DNA from: Micromonospora trifolii
GTDB taxonomy: Bacteria > Actinomycetota > Actinomycetes > Mycobacteriales > Micromonosporaceae
Assembly (NCBI RefSeq): GCF_022229005.1
Contig: NZ_JAKKFD010000011.1
Span: 1 to 64,000 of the forward strand
Direction: 5' to 3'
Length of the DNA: 64,000 bases
Part shown: one piece after another, positions 16,186 through 24,464 of the stretch
How the letters are laid out: every line of letters begins with the position of its first letter
Position numbering within the stretch: position 1 is the first letter of the stretch
Position numbers and translations under genes: made by a program
Notes under the pieces: model-generated
Told to the model about the DNA's origin: nothing
The model's input: only the letters and a program-made list of their open reading frames with translations
Databases searched by the model: none

Positions 16186-16900
16186 GGATCTCGTCCTCCC
16201 TGGTCGGCTGGGCGCCCTGCTGACGCAGGTGCGCGACATCGTTGAAGGCGGTGAGGGCCAGGCGGTCGTCGCCGTCCGTCGACCACTCGGTGATCGAACA
16301 GTTGGCGATCACGTCCTGCCGGGTGAGCGCCATCAGCTCGTCCTCGGTCAACCCCTCCAGCAGATAGCGAAGCAGGAAGACCAGCGCGTCGTGGCCGAAG
16401 AGCAGCACCCGGCAACCCTCGTGGTCGCGGCGCAGGTCGCCCAGCAGCGTCCGCAGCCGCAACGCCACGTCCGTCCACGACTCCCCGCCCGGCGGCCGGT
16501 AGTAGAACTTGCCCAACCGCTCCCGACGCTCGGCCTCGTCCGGGTACCGCCGGCGCACCCCGTGCCCGGTCAGCCCGTCGAGGATGCCCAGTTCCCGGTC
16601 GCGCAGCCGCTCGTCGCGGTGCACGGGAATGTCGGTGCCGGCCAGCGCCAGCCGCGAGGTCTGCACCGCGCGCAGGTACGGCGACACCACCGCCACATCC
16701 GGGCGCTTCGCGTCCGGCAGCTCAGCCAGCCAACGGCCGGTCGCCCGAGCCTGCTCCTCGCCGGTCGCGGAGAGCGGCACGTCGGCGTCGCGGTGGGTGA
16801 GGTCGATCAGTTCCGCGCCCGACGCCTCGGCCTGCGTCGCCGCGACGTTCGCGGTGCTCTCGCCGTGCCGGACGATCCAGAGGGTTGCCAGTTCCGCCAT
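16169..16900 (-). CDS. Histidine phosphatase family protein (phosphoglycerate-mutase-like)
   Basis: 243 residues. The phosphohistidine motif is VRHGESTAN, SPYLRAVQTS carries the second arginine, ERLRDRELGILDGL the acid region, and LLFGHDALVF the second histidine. It may be a phosphatase or mutase; true dPGM enzymes usually have other flanking motifs, so phosphatase is more likely. It starts with ATG at 16900. Its 3' end overlaps the NAD(P)H-hydrate dehydratase gene, which suggests a joint expression unit, though no shared pathway is evident. Confidence 0.85.
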   Translation of the reverse strand: MAELATLWIVRHGESTANVAATQAEASGAELIDLTHRDADVPLSATGEEQARATGRWLAELPDAKRPDVAVVSPYLRAVQTSRLALAGTDIPVHRDERLRDRELGILDGLTGHGVRRRYPDEAERRERLGKFYYRPPGGESWTDVALRLRTLLGDLRRDHEGCRVLLFGHDALVFLLRYLLEGLTEDELMALTRQDVIANCSITEWSTDGDDRLALTAFNDVAHLRQQGAQPTREDEIHAEPV

Positions 16901-17024
16901 GCGGCCCCCCTACCCGGGCGCCGCCAACGGTAACCGTCTCCGGTTTCCGCTGTCGGTTTAGGGGCAGCGCCGCGACCTGGTGATGCGAAACAATGTGCGC
17001 CGGACAGCCGACGGGGGGGCGACA

Positions 17025-17351
17025 ATGACTGTCTTGCGAGGGCTGCGGGAAGCGCTCCTGTTGTTCGCGGTGATCGGGGCGCTGGCCGCGGTCGCGGCAA
17101 TGATCTGGGTGGCGGTCGCTGGCGGTGCCTACACCGCTCGGCTGGGCATCGGGTTGGTTGTGGTGGGCGGGCTGATCGGCATGACGGGCGACCTGACGCT
17201 GAGTCGGATCGGCATGCTCGGCCCGCGCGCCACCTTCGGCGTCGCGCCAGAGCGGGACACGGCCAGCGGTGGGCGCGTGCTCACCGGGGTGGGCATCTTC
17301 CTCTTCGTCGGGTTGCCACTGATCGTGGTCGGCGTGCTGCTGCTCACCTGA
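17025..17351 (+). CDS. Small integral membrane protein, unknown function
   Basis: 108 residues with three hydrophobic stretches (LLLFAVIGALAAVAAMIWVAV, GIGLVVVGGLIGMTG, and VGIFLFVGLPLIVVGVLLL at the C-terminus). The loop between the last two is polar. The ATG at 17025 follows a run of G (GGGGGGGCGACA); an ATG at 16980 is an alternative. No family is recognised. It lies divergent from the phosphatase gene and 101 bases before the LigD-type polymerase gene. Confidence 0.6.
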   Translation: MTVLRGLREALLLFAVIGALAAVAAMIWVAVAGGAYTARLGIGLVVVGGLIGMTGDLTLSRIGMLGPRATFGVAPERDTASGGRVLTGVGIFLFVGLPLIVVGVLLLT

Positions 17352-17440
17352 CCGAGCGCGTCACCGCTGCCGGGGAAGGACAGCTCCGCCGGCGGCGCGC
17401 CAGTGTCCGCTCGGTGGCCGTACGGCGGGCTTGTGCGTCG

Positions 17441-17446
17441 TACCCT
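17441..17446 (+). promoter_or_regulatory. -10 box for leaderless LigD-type polymerase mRNA
   Basis: TACCCT ends six bases before the GTG at 17453 and no ribosome binding site intervenes. This is the geometry of a leaderless actinobacterial transcript. Confidence 0.4.
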
Positions 17447-17452
17447 CAGGGC

Positions 17453-18424
17453 GTGGCCACGGCGGCGGAGGAGATCCAGGTGGGGGAGCGGCTGGTCCGC
17501 GTCTCCAGCCCCGACAAGCCGTACTTTCCGGAGCGCGGGCTGACCAAGCTGGACGTGGTCCGCTACTTCCTGGCGGTGGGCGAGGGCATCCTGCGGGCGC
17601 TGCGGGATCGGCCGACCATGCTGGAACGCTGGCCTCGTGGTGTCTTCGAAGGCGCGACGATCGCCACCCGGCAGACCAACCGGGGCGACGCGTTCTACCA
17701 GAAGCGGCTGCCGGCCGGCGCGCCCGAGTGGGTGCGGACGGCACACATCACCTTCCCCAGTGGCCGTACCGCCGACGAGGTCGCGCCGAGCGAGTTGGCA
17801 GTGGTCATCTGGGCGGCCAACCTGGGCACCCTGCGGTTCCACCCGTGGCCGGTCACCGCCGCCGACGTGGAACGCCCCGACCAGTTGCGCATCGACCTGG
17901 ACCCGATGCCCGGCGTCGGCTTCGAGCAGGTGGTGCCGGTGGCGCACGAGGTGCGGGCGTTCCTCGCCGAGCTGGGCATGACCGGCTACCCGAAGACCAC
18001 CGGTGGTCGGGGGCTGCACGTCTACCTGTCGATCGAGCCGCTGTGGAGTTTCGGCGACTGCCGTCGGGCGGTGCTCGCGCTGGGCCGGGAGATGCAGCGT
18101 CGGCTGCCGGACCTGGTCACCACCACCTGGTGGCGCGAGCAACGGGACCGGCCGGTCTTCGTCGACTACAACCAGATGGCCCGCGACCACACGGTGACCT
18201 CGGCGTACTCGATCCGGCCGACGCCGGCCGCGCTGGTCTCCGCCCCTCTGGACTGGTCGGAGCTGGACCAGGCCCGCCCGGAGGACTTCGACGTGCTCAG
18301 CATGCCGGCCCGGTTCGCCGAGCGCGGCGACCCGCACGCCGGTCTGGACGGTGACCGGCACTCACTGGAGCCGCTGCTGGAGATGGCCGACCGCGACGGG
18401 CTGGAGGCCCCTCCGGAGCGCTGA
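17453..18424 (+). CDS. Stand-alone LigD-type polymerase/primase domain (non-homologous end joining)
   Basis: 323 residues, the polymerase domain of bacterial LigD as a separate protein. It is an archaeo-eukaryotic primase-type fold. The metal-binding DLD motif is IDLDP (Asp148, Asp150), and KTTGGRGLHVYLSI, WWREQRDRPVFVDYNQMARD and SAYSIRPTPAALVSAPLDW are family signatures. It fills gaps with ribonucleotides during double-strand-break repair. No ligase, nuclease or Ku gene lies next to it, so partners must be elsewhere. GTG at 17453 has no ribosome binding site but a -10-like TACCCT six bases upstream. Confidence 0.9.
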   Translation: MATAAEEIQVGERLVRVSSPDKPYFPERGLTKLDVVRYFLAVGEGILRALRDRPTMLERWPRGVFEGATIATRQTNRGDAFYQKRLPAGAPEWVRTAHITFPSGRTADEVAPSELAVVIWAANLGTLRFHPWPVTAADVERPDQLRIDLDPMPGVGFEQVVPVAHEVRAFLAELGMTGYPKTTGGRGLHVYLSIEPLWSFGDCRRAVLALGREMQRRLPDLVTTTWWREQRDRPVFVDYNQMARDHTVTSAYSIRPTPAALVSAPLDWSELDQARPEDFDVLSMPARFAERGDPHAGLDGDRHSLEPLLEMADRDGLEAPPER

Positions 18425-18434
18425 GCCTCGGCCG

Positions 18435-18941
18435 TCACGACCAGGGGCTGCCAACCCCGTCGAACTCCTCGAAGACCAGCCAGGTGCGGGTGGACAGCAC
18501 CCCGGGAATGCTCTGCACCCGGCCCAGCACCACGTCGCGCAGCGCGGCGTTGTCCGGTGCCCGTACCAGCGCGAGCACGTCGTGGTCACCGCCGAGCAGC
18601 GCGGCGTGCTCGATGTAGCGCACCTGGGCCAGCTCGGCCGACACCTCCCGCCAGGTGTTCTGCTCGATGGTCAGAGCGATGTACGCCGACGTGCCCAGCC
18701 CGGCCGCCTCGGGCGCCACCTGGGCGCGGAACCCGGTGATCACCCCGTCGCGGAGCAACCGCTCCACCCGCGCGTACGCGTTGGTGCGGGAGATGTGGAT
18801 GCGCTCGGCCAGGGTGCGCACCGACGTCCGACCGTCGCGGACCAGCTCGTCGAGGATCCGCCGGTCGACCTCGTCCAACGCTCGGGCCGATCGTCCCGAT
18901 CCCGCGCCCCGGCTCGCTTCGTCGGCGGTCTCCTGGCTCAC
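18435..18941 (-). CDS. Lrp/AsnC-family transcriptional regulator
   Basis: 168 residues. An N-terminal winged helix-turn-helix (LDEVDRRILDELVRDGRTSVRTLAERIHISRTNAYARVERL) is followed by a C-terminal RAM ligand-binding domain (residues about 75-160). GTG at 18941 is preceded by GGAGGG. It is divergently oriented to the 2-oxoacid dehydrogenase operon. In actinomycetes that position is typical of a regulator (BkdR-like) of branched-chain keto-acid dehydrogenase genes, so it probably binds the shared region and responds to a branched amino acid or keto acid. The 3' end is 10 bases from the LigD-type polymerase stop. Confidence 0.9.
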   Translation of the reverse strand: MSQETADEASRGAGSGRSARALDEVDRRILDELVRDGRTSVRTLAERIHISRTNAYARVERLLRDGVITGFRAQVAPEAAGLGTSAYIALTIEQNTWREVSAELAQVRYIEHAALLGGDHDVLALVRAPDNAALRDVVLGRVQSIPGVLSTRTWLVFEEFDGVGSPWS

Positions 18942-18986
18942 TGATGTGCCCTCCGCATGCCAACCGTCCCGCCTTCTGTGTCGATC

Positions 18987-18995
18987 TTGAGTCAA
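18987..18995. promoter_or_regulatory. Candidate Lrp/AsnC operator
   Basis: TTGAGTCAA is a nine-base palindrome in the only AT-rich part of the divergent region between the regulator and the dehydrogenase operon. It lies about 20 bases upstream of TAGGCT (19015-19020), a possible -10 for the operon. Assignment rests on position only. Confidence 0.3.
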
Positions 18996-19046
18996 TCATC
19001 CACAAGCGGAAGCATAGGCTCACCACACGTCCCAGGAGGTTCCGCC

Positions 19047-20213
19047 GTGACGACCACTCCCCAGGCGGTCCGCAGGGCATCCCCGCGCACCCGTCGAACG
19101 GTCACCCCGCCCGACCCGGCGCGCTCGTTGCTACCGGACGCCGAGCCGGTCCGCCTGCTCGCCGAGAACGGCACGCCGCTGCCCGCCCGCGCCGACTACC
19201 CCGAACCACCCGCCGAGGTGCTGCGCGAGCTGTACCGGCGGATGGTGCTCGGCCGCCGCTTCGACACCCAGGCGACGGCCCTGACCAAGCAGGGCCGGCT
19301 CGCCGTCTACCCGTCCTCGCGGGGCCAGGAGGCGTGCCAGGTCGGCGCGGTGCTCGCGGTCCGCGACACCGACTGGGTCTTCCCCACCTACCGCGAGTCG
19401 ATGGCGCTGGTTGCCCGAGGCATCGACCCGGTCGAGGTGCTCACCCTGCTGCGCGGCGACTGGCACTGCGGCTATGACCCCACCCAGGTGCACACCGCAC
19501 CGCAGTGCACCCCCCTCGCCACCCAGTGCGTGCACGCCGCCGGGCTGGCGCACGGCGAGGCGTACCAGGGTCGCGACACAGTGGCGCTGGCCTTCATCGG
19601 CGACGGCGCCACCAGCGAGGGCGACTTCCACGAGGGGATCAACTTCGCCGCCGTGTTCAAGGCGCCGGTCGTCTTCTTCGTGCAGAACAACAAGTACGCC
19701 ATCAGCGTCCCGCTGTCGCGGCAGACTGCCGCGCCGTCGCTGGCCTACAAGGGCGTCGGCTACGGCGTGCCCAGCGAGCAGGTCGACGGCAACGACCCGG
19801 TCGCTGTGCTCGCCGTGCTCACCCGCGCGGTCGCCCACGCCCGGGCCGGCAAGGGGCCGTTCCTGGTCGAGGCGCACACCTATCGGATGGAGCCGCACAC
19901 CAACGCCGACGACGCCAGTCGCTACCGCGACGGCGCCGAGGTCGATGCCTGGAGGGACCGGGACCCGGTCGCCCGGCTGGAGACCTACCTGCGCGCCCGC
20001 GGCGTGCTCGACGACGCGGCGGTCGCCGAGATCGGCGAGCAGGCCGAGGCGTGCGCGGCGGACCTGCGGACCCGGATGAACGAGCAGCCAGTTGTCGACC
20101 CGCTGAGCCTCTTCGACCACGTCTACGCCGAGCCCACCCCACAGCTGATCGAACAGCGTGAGCAGGTCCGCGCCGAACTGGCCGCCGCCCACGCCGAGGA
20201 GGGTGACGCCTGA
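19047..20213 (+). CDS. 2-oxoacid dehydrogenase E1 alpha subunit (branched-chain type)
   Basis: 388 residues, thiamine-diphosphate enzyme. The ThDP motif is GDGATSEGDFHEGIN...VQNNKYAIS, with SRGQEACQVGAVLAV and TYRMEPHTNADDASRYR also typical. With E1 beta it decarboxylates a 2-oxoacid and acylates the E2 lipoyl group. Separate alpha and beta subunits and the YRMEPHTNADD motif favour the branched-chain keto-acid complex; a pyruvate role cannot be excluded. GTG at 19047 has AGGAGGT six bases upstream. Its TGA shares one base with the next ATG, so the subunits are translationally coupled. Confidence 0.9.
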   Translation: MTTTPQAVRRASPRTRRTVTPPDPARSLLPDAEPVRLLAENGTPLPARADYPEPPAEVLRELYRRMVLGRRFDTQATALTKQGRLAVYPSSRGQEACQVGAVLAVRDTDWVFPTYRESMALVARGIDPVEVLTLLRGDWHCGYDPTQVHTAPQCTPLATQCVHAAGLAHGEAYQGRDTVALAFIGDGATSEGDFHEGINFAAVFKAPVVFFVQNNKYAISVPLSRQTAAPSLAYKGVGYGVPSEQVDGNDPVAVLAVLTRAVAHARAGKGPFLVEAHTYRMEPHTNADDASRYRDGAEVDAWRDRDPVARLETYLRARGVLDDAAVAEIGEQAEACAADLRTRMNEQPVVDPLSLFDHVYAEPTPQLIEQREQVRAELAAAHAEEGDA

Positions 20214-21214
20214 TGGCCACCACCATGGCGAAGGCGCTCAACACCGCGCTCGCCGACGCGCTCGCCGCCGACGACCGGGTCGTCGTGTTCGGTGAGGACG
20301 TCGGCGCGCTCGGCGGCGTCTTCCGGATCACCGACGGCCTCCAGGCCCGCTTCGGCGAGAACCGCTGCTTCGACACCCCCCTCGCCGAGGCCGGCATCGT
20401 CGGCTTCGCCGTCGGCATGGCCATGTCCGGCCTGCGCCCGGTGGTCGAGATGCAGTTCGACGCGTTCGCGTACCCGGCCTTCGAGCAGATCGCCTCGCAC
20501 GTGGCGAAGCTGCGCAACCGCACCCGGGGCGCGCTGAGCGTGCCGATCGTCATCCGCGTGCCGTACGCGGGCGGGATCGGCGGCGTCGAGCACCACTGCG
20601 ACTCGTCCGAGGCGTACTACGCGCACACCCCCGGGCTGAAGGTGGTCACCCCGGCGACCGTCGACGACGCGTACTCGCTGCTGCGGGAGGCGATCGAGGA
20701 CCCCGACCCGGTGGTCTTCATGGAGCCCAAGAAGCTCTACTTCGCCAGCGCCGAGGCGTCCCTGCCGACCCGCAACGAACCGTTCGGCCGGGCCGTCGTG
20801 CGCCGGCCCGGACGCGACGCCACACTGGTGGCGTACGGGCCGGCGGTGCCGGTCGCGTTGGAGGCCGCCGAGGCCGCCCGGGAGGAGGGGTGGGATCTGG
20901 AGGTCGTCGACGTGCGCACCATCGTGCCGTTCGACGACGAGACCATCACCGCCTCGGTCCGGCGCACCGGCCGGTGCGTGGTGATCCAGGAGGCGCCCGG
21001 CTTCGCGGGCGTTGGCGCGGAGATCGCCGCCCGGGTGCAGGAGCGCTGCTTCCACGCGCTGCACGCCCCGGTGCTGCGGGTCGCCGGGCTGGACATCCCG
21101 TACCCGGCGCCGATGCTGGAGCACACCCACCTGCCCGGCGTGGACCGCGTGCTCGACGCGGTGGCCCGCCTCCAGTGGGACGACCAGCCGGACGCACGTT
21201 GGGCGGCGGCATGA
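20213..21214 (+). CDS. 2-oxoacid dehydrogenase E1 beta subunit
   Basis: 333 residues. Transketolase-like pyrimidine-binding domain (VVVFGEDVGALGGVFRIT, RCFDTPLAEAGIVGFAVGMA) plus the C-terminal transketolase domain (VVDVRTIVPFDDETI). It pairs with the E1 alpha product to form the heterotetrameric decarboxylase. The start ATG overlaps the stop of E1 alpha by one base, and its TGA overlaps the E2 ATG as ATGA. Stoichiometric synthesis is the likely reason. Confidence 0.92.
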   Translation: MATTMAKALNTALADALAADDRVVVFGEDVGALGGVFRITDGLQARFGENRCFDTPLAEAGIVGFAVGMAMSGLRPVVEMQFDAFAYPAFEQIASHVAKLRNRTRGALSVPIVIRVPYAGGIGGVEHHCDSSEAYYAHTPGLKVVTPATVDDAYSLLREAIEDPDPVVFMEPKKLYFASAEASLPTRNEPFGRAVVRRPGRDATLVAYGPAVPVALEAAEAAREEGWDLEVVDVRTIVPFDDETITASVRRTGRCVVIQEAPGFAGVGAEIAARVQERCFHALHAPVLRVAGLDIPYPAPMLEHTHLPGVDRVLDAVARLQWDDQPDARWAAA

Positions 21215-22566
21215 CCACCGTCGAACGGACGCAGGTCTTCCTCCTGCCCGACCTGGGCGAGGGGCTGAGCGAGGCCGAGATCGTCGAGTGGCGGGTCGCC
21301 GTGGGCGACGTGGTCACCGTCGACCAGAGCGTGGTCGAGGTGGAGACCGCCAAGGCCGTCATCGACGTGCCCTGCCCGTACGCCGGCCGGGTGGTCACCC
21401 TGCACGGCGCGGCCGGTGAGGTACGCCCGGTCGGCCAGCCGTTGATCACCATTGCGCCGCTGGACGGGGGCGACGAGCCCGCCGGGCACGCCACCTACCG
21501 CGAGGAGGAGCGGGCCGGCTCCGGCAACGTGCTGATCGGGTACGGCACCGGCCACGGCACTGCCACCCGTCGCCGGCGTCGGCCCCGCCTGGCGGTGGCC
21601 CCCGAACCAGTCGACGCCGGCCCGAGCGGCGCCGGTGCCGCGTCCGGCGCGGCTGCCCCATCCGGTGACCCGGCACCGCCGGTCACCGCCCTGGTCATCT
21701 CGCCGATCGTGCGGCGGTTGGCCCGCGAGCACGGCGTCGACCTCGACACGGTGCGAGGCACCGGGCCCGGGGGTGTGATCCGCCGCGCCGACGTGGAGGC
21801 CGCACTGACCGCGCCCGCCGCCCGGCTCGCCGCCGTGCCGGACCCGCAGGTCGGGTCGGCCCCGGTCGGAGACGGCGACGTGATCGTCGCGCTGACCGGC
21901 GTCCGCAAGGTGATCGCCGACAAGCTCTCCCGCAGCCGGCGGGAGATCCCGGAGGTGACCATCTGGGTCGACGTGGACGCCACCGGCCTGCTGGAGACTC
22001 GCGCCGCGATCAACGCGGCGACGCCCGACGCGCCGGTGAGCATCCTGGCCCTGCTGGCCCGGATCTGCCTCAGCGGTCTGCGCCGGTTCCCGCAGCTCAA
22101 CGCCCGGGTCGACACCGAGGCGCAGCGCATCGTCCAGTCCGCCGGGGTGCACCTCGGTATCGCCGCGCAGACCGACCGGGGGCTGCTGGTGCCGGTGCTG
22201 CGCGACGCCCAGCGGCTCACCACCGCCGAGCTGGCCGCCGAACTGGCGTCGACAACCGCCGCCGCGCGGGCCGGCAGCCTGCCCCCGGCCCGGCTGACCG
22301 GCGGCACCTTCACGCTGAACAACTACGGGGTGTTCGGCGTCGACGGCTCCACGCCGATCATCAACCACCCCGAGGCGGCCCTGCTCGGGGTCGGACGGAT
22401 CGTGGACAAGCCGTGGGTGGTCGACGGGCAGCTCGCCGTCCGCAAGGTGACCCAGCTCAGCCTCACCTTCGACCACCGGGTCTGCGACGGCGGGGTGGCC
22501 GGCGGCTTCCTGCGGCACGTCGCCGACTGCGTGGAGCGACCGGCACTGCTGATCGCCGCCGTCTGA
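21211..22566 (+). CDS. 2-oxoacid dehydrogenase E2, dihydrolipoyl acyltransferase
   Basis: 451 residues. One lipoyl domain (residues about 8-85, lipoyl Lys48 in VETAKAVID) is joined by an alanine/proline linker to a peripheral subunit-binding domain (PIVRRLAREHGVDLDTVRGTGPGG). The trimeric acyltransferase domain carries catalytic His422 in DHRVCDG. It transfers the acyl group from lipoamide to CoA. No E3 (lipoamide dehydrogenase) gene follows; a hairpin terminator ends the operon, so E3 is supplied from elsewhere. In actinomycetes such complexes provide branched acyl-CoA starters for fatty acids and polyketides. Confidence 0.92.
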   Translation: MTTVERTQVFLLPDLGEGLSEAEIVEWRVAVGDVVTVDQSVVEVETAKAVIDVPCPYAGRVVTLHGAAGEVRPVGQPLITIAPLDGGDEPAGHATYREEERAGSGNVLIGYGTGHGTATRRRRRPRLAVAPEPVDAGPSGAGAASGAAAPSGDPAPPVTALVISPIVRRLAREHGVDLDTVRGTGPGGVIRRADVEAALTAPAARLAAVPDPQVGSAPVGDGDVIVALTGVRKVIADKLSRSRREIPEVTIWVDVDATGLLETRAAINAATPDAPVSILALLARICLSGLRRFPQLNARVDTEAQRIVQSAGVHLGIAAQTDRGLLVPVLRDAQRLTTAELAAELASTTAAARAGSLPPARLTGGTFTLNNYGVFGVDGSTPIINHPEAALLGVGRIVDKPWVVDGQLAVRKVTQLSLTFDHRVCDGGVAGGFLRHVADCVERPALLIAAV

Positions 22567-22580
22567 CGCGTACCCCCTTG

Positions 22581-22610
22581 GCCCCGGCGCCGCCCGTGCG
22601 GCGCCGGGGC
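22581..22610 (+). terminator. Terminator of the 2-oxoacid dehydrogenase operon
   Basis: A perfect 13-bp G+C-rich hairpin (GCCCCGGCGCCGC / GCGGCGCCGGGGC, loop CCGT) begins 15 bases after the E2 stop. It has no T-tract, as is common in actinomycetes. Confidence 0.75.
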
Positions 22611-22695
22611 CGACGCGCGCCCGGGGTTTCCCGGCGGCCTCACCGGGAAGTCGGCCCCGCCGGAGCGCACCGAACGCGTCGAAGGGAGCCCGCCC

Positions 22696-24381
22696 GTGGC
22701 CGTGGCGAACGAGCTGCTACTGAACTCGGTCCGGGTACGACGGCCCGCCTCGGCCGGCGCGCCGCTGTACTGCGACGCGCTGGAGTACGGGCTCACCGGT
22801 GACGGCGCGACCAACGACCAGCCGGCGCTGGCCGCCCTCGTGGACCGCCTCGGCGCCGGGTACGCCTCGGACGGGCGGGCCCGGGTCATCTACTGCCCGC
22901 CGGGCATCTACTCGATCCGGGACGCGGGCACCGTGTGGCGCAGCGGTGTGTCGCTGATCGGGGCTGGCCCGGCGGCGACCCGGTTCATGCTCAGCAACGA
23001 GGGCAACCGGGCCGACCCCACCCCGTTGGCCTTCTGGACCACTGTGCAGCACGGCGCCGACCGGGACCGGCACATCGCCGACTGCACCTTCTCGGACTTT
23101 CAGATCGACGGCTCCGGGGTCGCCATGGCCGAGTACAACTACCTGGCCAAGGGCCTCGGCATCCAGTACATGGTGCGGGGCGTCTTCCGCAACCTCTACA
23201 TCCACCACACCGCGGCCACCGGGTTGGGCTGCGACTTCCTCCAGGACTCCCTGATCGACGGCGTGGTGGTGGTCGGCTGTGGCCGACTGGACAACGGCGA
23301 GCAGATGGGCGGCGCCGGCATCGGGATCGGCATCGGTGGCTGGGGCACTGTGGAGCGGCTGACCATCGCCAACTGCACCGCACTGGCCAACGGCACCAAC
23401 GGCATCTTCCTGGAGCTGCAGAAGGACTACTGGCCGCCGCCGCGCGGCTACCGCATCGTCGGCTGCCACAGCCAGGGCAACCGCTTCGGCATCTCCGACT
23501 GGGGCGCCGACGGCCTGATCGTCTCCGCCTGCACCATGACCGGGAACCTGGAGACCGGGTTCGACGTGTCCGCGCAGGGCACCTCGTCGGTGGCCGGCCG
23601 GGGCGGGCTGCTCACCGACTGCGTCATCGACGGCAACATGTGCGACGGGGTCAGCATCGGCAACAGCCCCGGCCCGTACACCGTCCGGGGCAACCGGATC
23701 AGCGGCAACGGCCGGCACGGCTATCACGCGCACGACCTAGGGCGCGGCTACCGGGACTCGATCCGGGACGTGGTGATCGAGAGCAACGAGTTCTGGGGCA
23801 ACGGCCTCGACGCGATCCGGATCGACCACCAGATGACCGACGCGGTGCTGCTCAACAACCGGATCCGCAACAACGGACGGCAGTACGGCGAGGGCACCGG
23901 CGGTACCGGCGACGCCGTCCGCTACAGCGAGCGGTGCCTGGTGGACCGGTCGGCCAGCTGGCCGCACGACGGGCACCGGGGCAAGGTCCTGCGGGTTGGG
24001 AAGGCCGTCGCGATGGTGGCCTCCAACACCGGCGACGAACTCACCCTCGCCCCGGTCCGCCCGGACGCGTTCACCGCGTGGAGCGGGGACGTGCCGCCGC
24101 CGGGATGCGGCTACGAGCTGGCCGCCGCACCGAATCTGCGGGCCGGCATCACCATCGACGCGCCGTTCGACTCGGCCACCATCCGGGGTAACCGGGTCTG
24201 GGACAACCACGACAACCCGACCCAGACGCACGGGCTGTGGATCACCGAGCGGGGCAGTTGCGTGGACTGCCGGGTCGAGGACAACGACCTGGCCGGCAAC
24301 GCCGACGAGGGGATGCGACTGGACACCCCGCCGGTGGGCGGACGGTGGCGCGACAACCACGTGGACAGCGACTGGAGCTGA
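22696..24381 (+). CDS. Right-handed parallel beta-helix protein
   Basis: 561 residues. An N-terminal pectate-lyase-superfamily segment (YGLTGDGATNDQPALAALVDRL, YCPPGIYSI) is followed by many short repeats rich in N, G and I/V (VIDGNMCDGVSIGNS, IRGNRISGNGRHG-type turns). This is the pattern of a parallel beta-helix as in polysaccharide lyases, epimerases and phage tailspikes. No signal peptide is visible. GTG at 22696 follows GAAGGGAG. Catalytic residues cannot be assigned, so it may be a polysaccharide lyase/hydrolase or a binding scaffold. It is single between two hairpin terminators. Confidence 0.75.
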   Translation: MAVANELLLNSVRVRRPASAGAPLYCDALEYGLTGDGATNDQPALAALVDRLGAGYASDGRARVIYCPPGIYSIRDAGTVWRSGVSLIGAGPAATRFMLSNEGNRADPTPLAFWTTVQHGADRDRHIADCTFSDFQIDGSGVAMAEYNYLAKGLGIQYMVRGVFRNLYIHHTAATGLGCDFLQDSLIDGVVVVGCGRLDNGEQMGGAGIGIGIGGWGTVERLTIANCTALANGTNGIFLELQKDYWPPPRGYRIVGCHSQGNRFGISDWGADGLIVSACTMTGNLETGFDVSAQGTSSVAGRGGLLTDCVIDGNMCDGVSIGNSPGPYTVRGNRISGNGRHGYHAHDLGRGYRDSIRDVVIESNEFWGNGLDAIRIDHQMTDAVLLNNRIRNNGRQYGEGTGGTGDAVRYSERCLVDRSASWPHDGHRGKVLRVGKAVAMVASNTGDELTLAPVRPDAFTAWSGDVPPPGCGYELAAAPNLRAGITIDAPFDSATIRGNRVWDNHDNPTQTHGLWITERGSCVDCRVEDNDLAGNADEGMRLDTPPVGGRWRDNHVDSDWS

Positions 24382-24416
24382 CCGGCTCGGTCCGGGCCCG
24401 GCCCTGAACGACGTGC

Positions 24417-24446
24417 GGCGGCGGCCGGAAGGATCCGGCCGCCGCC
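24417..24446. terminator. Bidirectional terminator hairpin
   Basis: Perfect 13-bp arms (GGCGGCGGCCGGA / TCCGGCCGCCGCC) with a four-base loop lie between the convergent beta-helix and sugar-dehydrogenase genes. Confidence 0.8.
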
Positions 24447-24464
24447 ACTGTCTCGGTTAGCTGA

